DNA of 37,311 nt, taken from Bacteroidaceae bacterium (GTDB taxonomy: Bacteria > Bacteroidota > Bacteroidia > Bacteroidales > Bacteroidaceae). Numbering within the stretch: position 1 is the first letter of the stretch; each line of letters begins with the position of its first letter. The stretch lies in NCBI GenBank assembly GCA_017650045.1, contig JAGCFP010000022.1, positions 1-37,311 on the forward strand, written 5' to 3'. Position numbers and translations under genes: made by a program. The notes under the pieces were generated by a model. The model ran no database searches, was not told the origin of the DNA, and worked only from the letters and a program-made list of their open reading frames with translations. Positions 32,381-37,311 of the stretch are shown here, piece by piece.

Positions 32381-33067
32381 ATGACAATACAGGAAGCTAT
32401 CTTAGCCCGTCACAGTGTGAGGGCATATCAAGAAAAGCCTTTGACTGACGATGTTGTCAAGGTGCTTGAAAATGAGATTTCAGAAATTAACCTTAAAAAT
32501 AAGTTGCACATTCAGCTTATTCTTAACGAGCCCAAGGCTTTTCAAGGAACACTGGCTAAATATGGCATGTTCCGTAATGTCAGCAGTTACTTGGTCATGG
32601 CTGGAAAGAAGGCTGATGACCTTGATGAGCGTGTAGGCTACTATGGGGAGTATCTGGTATTGCTGGCACAGACACTTGGGCTGAACACCTGTTGGGTAGG
32701 ACTCAGCTACTCAAAAGTGCCAGGAACCTATGTGCTTAATGAGGGCGAAAAGATAGCTTGCTATATTGCCATCGGCTATGGGGAGACACAGGGAACAGGC
32801 CACAAGATAAAAACCATTGAGCAAGTCAGCAATGTCAGTGAGCGCACCCCATCATGGTTCAAGAAAGGCGTTGAAGCAGCCTTGCTTGCTCCCACAGCTG
32901 TCAACCAACAAAAATTCTCTTTTGAGTATGTGGGTATGAAGGATGGGCATCATCTAGTACGTGCCAAAAAAGGTTTTTCCATGATCGGGTATACCCAAAT
33001 GGACTTGGGCATCGCTAAGTATCACTTTGAGATAGGTGCAGGCAAAGAGAACTTCGAGTGGGTGTGA
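32381..33067 (+). CDS. Nitroreductase-family flavoprotein
   Basis: A 228-residue FMN enzyme of the nitroreductase fold. The early RHSVRAYQEKP matches the family's FMN-phosphate site, and GLNTCWVGLSYSK lies near the middle. The later SERTPSWFKKGVEAALLAPTAVNQQKF resembles the compact TM1586-like group rather than NfsA/NfsB. Physiological substrate unknown. It starts 12 bases after the symporter and precedes the Nim-like gene. Confidence 0.82.
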   Translation: MTIQEAILARHSVRAYQEKPLTDDVVKVLENEISEINLKNKLHIQLILNEPKAFQGTLAKYGMFRNVSSYLVMAGKKADDLDERVGYYGEYLVLLAQTLGLNTCWVGLSYSKVPGTYVLNEGEKIACYIAIGYGETQGTGHKIKTIEQVSNVSERTPSWFKKGVEAALLAPTAVNQQKFSFEYVGMKDGHHLVRAKKGFSMIGYTQMDLGIAKYHFEIGAGKENFEWV

Positions 33068-33109
33068 AGCGAAAGGTTTTGTTGGGTTAAAGAATAACAG
33101 GATTGGATA

Positions 33110-33607
33110 ATGAGCGATTTCAGGGAAATGAGAAGGAAACGCCAGCAGCTTTCAGAAGCTGACAGCGTTGCTATATTAAAGAAAGCAACCTCTGGTACTT
33201 TGGCTCTGTTGGGTGATAATGGCTACCCTTACGCTGTGCCTATCAGCTATGTCTATGCTGAAGGGAAACTCTATTTCCATAGTGCAATGAGTGGCCATAA
33301 GGTAGATGCCATCAGAAACTGTGACAAAGCCTCATTCTGTGTCATTGATCGGGATAATGTTCAGCCTAAAAAATACACAACCTTTTATCGGAGTGTGATA
33401 GCTTTTGGGAGAATACATATCATTGAGGATGAGGCAGAAAAACTGAAAACAGCCTATATGCTTGGCAACCGCTATAATCCAAATCAAGATGACACTCTTC
33501 AGAAAGAGATCGAGAATGGCTTATCTCGAATGTTAGCCATCCGCTTTGATATCGAACATCTGACAGGAAAAGAAGCGATTGAACTGGTAAGACAGCACGA
33601 AGGGTAA
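33110..33607 (+). CDS. Nim-like pyridoxamine-phosphate-oxidase-fold flavoprotein
   Basis: A 165-residue protein of the Pyridox_ox_2 group that includes the 5-nitroimidazole resistance proteins NimA-NimJ. Marks seen: GTLALLGDNGYPYAVPISYVY, LYFHSAMSGHKVDAIRNC, and TTFYRSVIAFGRIHII. Many chromosomal relatives have no resistance role, so resistance is not claimed. It lies 42 bases after the nitroreductase gene, a combination that would both reduce and protect against nitro compounds or similar flavin substrates. Confidence 0.78.
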   Translation: MSDFREMRRKRQQLSEADSVAILKKATSGTLALLGDNGYPYAVPISYVYAEGKLYFHSAMSGHKVDAIRNCDKASFCVIDRDNVQPKKYTTFYRSVIAFGRIHIIEDEAEKLKTAYMLGNRYNPNQDDTLQKEIENGLSRMLAIRFDIEHLTGKEAIELVRQHEG

Positions 33608-33634
33608 TGAAGTGCTTAGTGAGATGGGGAATGT

Positions 33635-34090
33635 ATGAACGTTAAGCTACAGTTACATAAGAAAGCGTTTAAGGAATTGACTGCGGATGAGCTTTATGAG
33701 CTTCTGAGGGTGCGTAGCGAGGTGTTTGTGTTGGAACAGAACTGTGTCTATCAAGATATGGATGGTGACGACCAAAGAGCCATTCATCTGTGGATGACTG
33801 ATGGAGATAAGATAATCGCCTTGGCTCGTGTATGCCCTGCAGGTACTCACATGAAAGAAATCTCAATTGGCAGAGTCATTACGACTGAACGAGGCAGAGG
33901 CTATGGCAAACAAATCATGCTTCACGCCATTGATGCAGCCATGGATTATTTCGATGCAACGCGCATTGATATTGAGGCTCAGGAATATGCAAGAGGATTC
34001 TATGAAAACGTAGGATTCAAGCAGTCGTCCGACATTTTTATGCTCGATGGTATTCCTCACATTAAAATGACATGGGTAAAAGAAATATAG
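33635..34090 (+). CDS. ElaA-like GNAT acetyltransferase
   Basis: A 151-residue GNAT protein. The start FKELTADELYELLRVRSEVFVLEQNCVYQDMDG is the ElaA hallmark, and the acetyl-CoA loop RGRGYGK is at 86-92. E. coli ElaA substrate is unknown. It begins 27 bases after the Nim-like gene, in a run of small plus-strand genes. Confidence 0.85.
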   Translation: MNVKLQLHKKAFKELTADELYELLRVRSEVFVLEQNCVYQDMDGDDQRAIHLWMTDGDKIIALARVCPAGTHMKEISIGRVITTERGRGYGKQIMLHAIDAAMDYFDATRIDIEAQEYARGFYENVGFKQSSDIFMLDGIPHIKMTWVKEI

Positions 34091-34114
34091 CAAAAAACCA
34101 GTAAATACACGCTT

Positions 34115-34417
34115 ATGATCAAGATGTTTGTTATGCAGACTTGTCCGTATTGCGAATACGTAGAGAAGCAGGTCGAAGGAGATTCTCGTTTTGAGGTCAT
34201 TGACATTGGTAAGCATGTGCACAATCTGAAACAGTTCTTGGATTTGAGGGACAACTGTCCTGCTTTCGATGAAGCGAAGAAGATAGGTGACGTTGGTGTT
34301 CCATGCTATGTGTTGGAGGATGGTACGGTGACCCTCTCGTCGAAAGACGTAGGACTGGAACCTATGCCTGAAGATGGTGTTGGAGCATCGTGCAGCCTTG
34401 ATGGTAGTGGGTGTTGA
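34115..34417 (+). CDS. Glutaredoxin-related protein with Cys-rich tail
   Basis: A 100-residue thioredoxin-fold protein with the dithiol motif CPYC at residues 10-13 and a cis-Pro region GVPCYVLEDG. The C-terminus carries a short GASCSLDGSGC extension with two extra cysteines, not part of the core fold. It would reduce protein disulfides or mixed disulfides in the cytoplasm. It precedes the SDR gene by 13 bases. Confidence 0.85.
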   Translation: MIKMFVMQTCPYCEYVEKQVEGDSRFEVIDIGKHVHNLKQFLDLRDNCPAFDEAKKIGDVGVPCYVLEDGTVTLSSKDVGLEPMPEDGVGASCSLDGSGC

Positions 34418-34430
34418 CAGACGTAATGCT

Positions 34431-35138
34431 ATGGATTATAAGGATAAAGTTGTCGTCGTAACAGGGGGTGCACAGGGCATCGGACGATGCATCGTAGAAG
34501 AGTTCCAGAAGGCTGGAGCTATGGTTTGCGTTATAGATAAGCAAGAGGGCGATCACTTTGTAGGCGACCTTGCTGATAAACGTGTGTTGGAACAGTTTAC
34601 GAAGGAAGTGATAGAAAAACATGGGCATGTGGACTACCTTATCAACAATGCCTTACCTTTGATGAAAGGTATTTCAGAGTGCAGCTATGAGGAGTTTCAA
34701 TATGCCCTGAGCGTGGGCGTGACGGCTCCTTTCTATCTCACTAAACTTTTTGCTCCATATTTCGCTGAAGGAGCAGCCATCGTCAATATCTCATCGTCGC
34801 GCGATCGTATGAGTCAGCCTCAGACAGAGAGTTATACGGCTGCGAAAGGGGGCATTGCTGCACTGACCCATGCGCTGGCTGTAAGTTTGGCTGGAAAGGT
34901 GCGTGTAAACAGCATTTCTCCTGGTTGGATCGACACAGCTTTCACTGTTTTTGAAGGTTCTGATGCTACGCAACAGCCTGCAGGACGTGTAGGCAATCCT
35001 TTGGATATCGCTAACATGGTACTTTATCTCTGCTCCGATAAGGCTGGTTTCATTACGGGTGAGAACATCTGCATTGATGGAGGCATGACCCGTCAGATGA
35101 TCTATCATGGCGACAATGGTTGGATGTTAAATCAATAA
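34431..35138 (+). CDS. Short-chain dehydrogenase/reductase
   Basis: A 235-residue classical SDR. ATG 34431 is used because MDYKDKVVVVTGGAQGIG begins the Rossmann fold with the GGAQGIG cofactor loop at 12-18, while a longer frame from 34374 overlaps the glutaredoxin gene. Catalytic Tyr135-x3-Lys139 (YTAAK) follows SSSRD, and INNA is present. NAD(P)-dependent oxidoreductase, substrate unknown. It ends 2 bases before the next start. Confidence 0.9.
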   Translation: MDYKDKVVVVTGGAQGIGRCIVEEFQKAGAMVCVIDKQEGDHFVGDLADKRVLEQFTKEVIEKHGHVDYLINNALPLMKGISECSYEEFQYALSVGVTAPFYLTKLFAPYFAEGAAIVNISSSRDRMSQPQTESYTAAKGGIAALTHALAVSLAGKVRVNSISPGWIDTAFTVFEGSDATQQPAGRVGNPLDIANMVLYLCSDKAGFITGENICIDGGMTRQMIYHGDNGWMLNQ

Positions 35139-35140
35139 CA

Positions 35141-35572
35141 ATGGAAATTATCAGGGCAACAAAGACTGCAGAACAAGCGGGAGCCTACTATGTCCGCATA
35201 CAGGCTATGGCACGTAAGCATCAGATTCCGCTTCATGTGGAATTTGATGAGCATGACACGCCTGACACCAAGTACATCGTGATGGTTGACGATTTCCTGC
35301 CTATGGCTACCTGTAGGCTTTATGCTATTGATGAAGAGCGTGTGATGCTGGGTCGAATCGTCGTACTCCCTGAGTATCGAGGGCAAGGTATTGGTACACT
35401 GGTTGTAAAAGAAGCTGAGAAGTGGGCCAAAGAGTTGGGTTTCAAGATTGCCGTGTTAGAGAGTCGCGATAACAAGATTCCTTTCTATGAGACGATGGGC
35501 TATGTGGCTGATTACTCACAGAAGATTGTTGGTGAAACCTTCACTTGTTATAAGATGGAGAAGGAACTGTGA
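35141..35572 (+). CDS. GNAT family N-acetyltransferase
   Basis: A 143-residue acetyltransferase with the RGQGIG acetyl-CoA loop at residues 80-85 and the following LVVKEAEKWAKELG helix and NKIPFYETMGY strand. ATG 35141 is chosen over 35120, because it lies just after the SDR stop. It has no recognisable specific substrate. It ends about 80 bases before the promoter of tcdA. Confidence 0.85.
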   Translation: MEIIRATKTAEQAGAYYVRIQAMARKHQIPLHVEFDEHDTPDTKYIVMVDDFLPMATCRLYAIDEERVMLGRIVVLPEYRGQGIGTLVVKEAEKWAKELGFKIAVLESRDNKIPFYETMGYVADYSQKIVGETFTCYKMEKEL

Positions 35573-35653
35573 TGGTCATCAGCAATGACATCCCCAGTCG
35601 CATTCTTGCGGTATTTCACATAATAAATATATGTTATATTCGGAATTATATCG

Positions 35654-35661
35654 TATATTTG
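35654..35661 (+). promoter_or_regulatory. Promoter -7 element of tcdA
   Basis: TATATTTG at 35654-35661, about 20 bases before the start codon; no TTTG is seen at the ideal -33 distance, but an ATGTT stands there. Confidence 0.55.
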
Positions 35662-35680
35662 CACCCGAAAGGAGAGAGAA

Positions 35681-36490
35681 ATGGGTTTAGAACAGGCTAT
35701 TTTCCGTAGGTCGGAACTTCTTTTGGGCAATGAGGCGATGGAGTGCATAGCCCAGAAACGTGTTATCATTTTCGGTGTAGGCGGCGTAGGCTCATGGTGC
35801 GCTGAGAGTCTGATACGTTCTGGCATCAGGCAACTGACCATCGTGGATTCTGACCGCGTCTGCATCACTAACATCAACCGTCAGTTGATGGCAACCACAA
35901 AGACTGTGGGAAAGGTAAAGGTGGAAGCCCTCGAGGAACGCCTGCTCAGCATTAACCCATCTGCAACGATTACAGCCATTCAGCAGATTTTCAATGAAGA
36001 GACAGCGGAAAGCTTCCATCTGGAAAGTTACGACTATATCATTGATGCCATTGATTCATTGAAGGACAAGGCACTTCTTATCTTGATGGCCACCCAGATT
36101 AAGGGGGCAAAGTTCTTCTCCTCCATGGGTGCAGCTCTGAAATTAGACCCCACTCGCATCAAGGTGACAGAGTTCTGGAAGGTGCAGGGCGACCCTCTGG
36201 CACGCGCCTTGCGAAACAAGTTCAAAAAGGAGAAAGCCTTCCCGAAGCACAAGTTCCAATGCGTTTATAGCGATGAACTGCTACAGAACCTTGGGCACAA
36301 TTCCACGTGTGGCACTGAGCAGTGTATGTGTCCGAAAGCAAAGAACGGCCTAGGCGATCCCAATCTGCTAAACCACGAATGGTGCTCGTCCAAGGCCCAG
36401 ATTAACGGAACCTTGGCTCACATCACAGCCATTTTCGGCTTCATGTTGGCGGGTCTGGTGCTTCAGGACGTTGTCGCTTCCTCAAAATGA
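35681..36490 (+). CDS. tcdA: tRNA threonylcarbamoyladenosine dehydratase (TcdA/CsdL-like)
   Basis: A 269-residue ThiF/MoeB/E1-type adenylating enzyme that converts t6A37 of tRNA to the cyclic ct6A form. The nucleotide loop FGVGGVGSW has its glycines at 32, 34, 35 and 37; DSDRVCITNINRQLMA and DAIDSLKDKALL are the family continuations, and the length agrees with the ~270 residues of E. coli TcdA. A late Cys group (STCGTEQCMC) is present. It stands alone behind its own -7 element. Confidence 0.9.
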   Translation: MGLEQAIFRRSELLLGNEAMECIAQKRVIIFGVGGVGSWCAESLIRSGIRQLTIVDSDRVCITNINRQLMATTKTVGKVKVEALEERLLSINPSATITAIQQIFNEETAESFHLESYDYIIDAIDSLKDKALLILMATQIKGAKFFSSMGAALKLDPTRIKVTEFWKVQGDPLARALRNKFKKEKAFPKHKFQCVYSDELLQNLGHNSTCGTEQCMCPKAKNGLGDPNLLNHEWCSSKAQINGTLAHITAIFGFMLAGLVLQDVVASSK

Positions 36491-37227
36491 GAGCCTATTT
36501 ACAGCCTGTTAAATTCCTAAGCTTCTAATAATTAGCTATTTCCCGATGCAAAAGTTACTATCTGCAAATATAAGTAACTGCTAATCAGTCATTCAACATA
36601 ATTTTAGAGATGCGAAAACTATGCCGAGGGACGCCTAGGGGACAGAAAATTGGCAAAAATCTGCAAATGAAGCTGCCGCCCAAAAAAGAAAAAGCAAACA
36701 TCTGAAAATATGGCAAAGCGTTTCTTTGCATATTCACATTCGTTAACATGGATTTTTTCTCATTTTTGCATTCAATTTGAATTGAGTATTTTTTATATTC
36801 AAGCAATGTCTCTCTAAACTAACTTTAGGAACATTTTTCTTTTCAGTTCTTTGCAGATGTTTATAATTGGAGGAAAAAAGGTTATTTTATCAGCGTTTAT
36901 ACTGTAGGGAAATCTTGTCCCTGAAGGACAAGATTAAGATGTTATCTGTCCCTTTTTGTTCCTCGGCACTCTTCATTCTGTCCCACAGAGTCTGTTAATA
37001 ATATTATTTGCCAATATAAAAAGTTTAGTTTAGGTTATGGATATTTAATATGGGATTAAACTAAACTATGTTTTATACTATTAAATCGAGCAATCTGACT
37101 CTCTTTCTTTTGGACGGCAGTTATACCTTTATTTGTAGTTCTTTGCTTACTTTTTGCTTTTAAATTTGGTAAAAATGCGTATTTGAAGATAAATTTGTAT
37201 AAAAAGCGCTAATATTTGAGGGAAATG
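36491..37227. other. Long AT-rich gene-free stretch with hairpins
   Basis: I see no supported coding sequence; a possible short minus-strand frame at 36585-36806 lacks any family signal. Structure present: AGTTACT/AGTAACT inverted pair around 36553-36579; a perfect 10-bp stem AATCTTGTCC/GGACAAGATT at 36911-36935 with a 5-base loop; AGTTTAGTTTA (37022-37032) and TAAACTAAACT (37057-37067) as inverted 11-mers; and two diverged inverted copies of a CTGTCCC...CCTCGGCA block at 36622-36645 and 36946-36968. Confidence 0.55.
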
Positions 37228-37259
37228 TTTGGTTGGACAAAATAAAAAGAGTATTTTTG
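37228..37259 (+). promoter_or_regulatory. Promoter at the right end
   Basis: TTTG (37228-37231), 20 bases, TATTTTTG (37252-37259) match the consensus; the start codon of the next gene follows 37 bases later. Confidence 0.7.
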
Positions 37260-37296
37260 CAATAAATTTAGGCTGGTATTCATAAAATAAACGAAG

Positions 37297-37311
37297 ATGG
37301 CTACAAAAATA
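37297..37311 (+). CDS. Start of a gene cut by the window edge, possibly ribosomal protein bS16
   Basis: ATG at 37297 opens five codons (MATKI) before the sequence ends, behind a good promoter and a ~35-base leader. Bacteroidetes ribosomal protein bS16 commonly begins MATKI, so rpsP is a guess. Five residues cannot prove it. Confidence 0.4.

Noticed and set aside
35120-35141. GNAT start at 35120
   Set aside because: It would overlap the end of the SDR gene; ATG 35141 is just after the SDR stop and begins at the usual N-terminal strand.
36585-36806. 73-residue minus-strand frame in the right-hand gene-free stretch
   Set aside because: No family signature, no supporting promoter at a good distance, and the region is AT-rich where chance frames are common.

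Overview
The window looks like chromosome from a plant-glycan-degrading member of the Bacteroidales, most like Prevotella/Segatella. The evidence is the number of secreted carbohydrate enzymes (GH2, GH30, GH106, GH9, GH31), a TonB-receptor-type barrel, a phytase-like acid phosphatase, and several promoters with the Bacteroidetes pattern TTTG-N19/20-TAnnTTTG. The genus is inferred from overall character; no rRNA or other diagnostic marker is present.

Left end (1-2400): a PqqD-like protein cut by the window edge is followed by two paralogous small genes that share an N-terminal block, MKK-x-WG-x-P-x3-VQ-x-FAPQE, ending near a Cys. This resembles a RiPP-type or otherwise leader-directed secreted peptide system and is the best candidate for something undescribed. 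A minus-strand antitoxin/PemK-like toxin pair follows. Then come miaA (minus) and, divergently, a probable ~60-nt small RNA with its own promoter and terminator.

3.6-12 kb: a tight plus-strand operon of GH2 beta-galactosidase (with a LamG-like domain inserted inside the catalytic barrel), GH30, GH106 and a DUF805 membrane protein. There is no SusC/SusD pair beside it. 12.3-17.8 kb: a minus-strand lipoprotein fusing a DUF1080-like domain to a PHP-like hydrolase, then a divergent pair of TonB-receptor-like barrel and C69 dipeptidase, plausibly for peptide uptake and cleavage.

17.8-18.5 kb: a gene-free stretch with three tracts of an 8-bp-period repeat (one inverted), a perfect 40-bp AT palindrome, a promoter and a structured leader before a DUF2284 gene. 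19.1-28.5 kb: a minus-strand six-gene operon running from a MINPP/phytase-like phosphatase through GH31 alpha-xylosidase, a DUF697-like membrane protein with an acidic insert, a DUF3089 hydrolase and a LOG-family protein to a GH9 endoglucanase. GH9 plus GH31 would fit xyloglucan or related beta-glucan breakdown.

28.7-36.5 kb: mostly small plus-strand housekeeping or stress genes: YqiA-like esterase, DUF3784, an OprO/P-type porin with an SSS symporter, then nitroreductase, Nim-like flavoprotein, ElaA-like GNAT, glutaredoxin, SDR, GNAT and the tRNA t6A dehydratase tcdA. The right end (36.5-37.3 kb) is AT-rich and non-coding, with hairpins and a strong promoter reading into a gene whose first five codons (MATKI) would suit ribosomal protein bS16. 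I saw no tRNA, rRNA, CRISPR array, IS element or phage gene.
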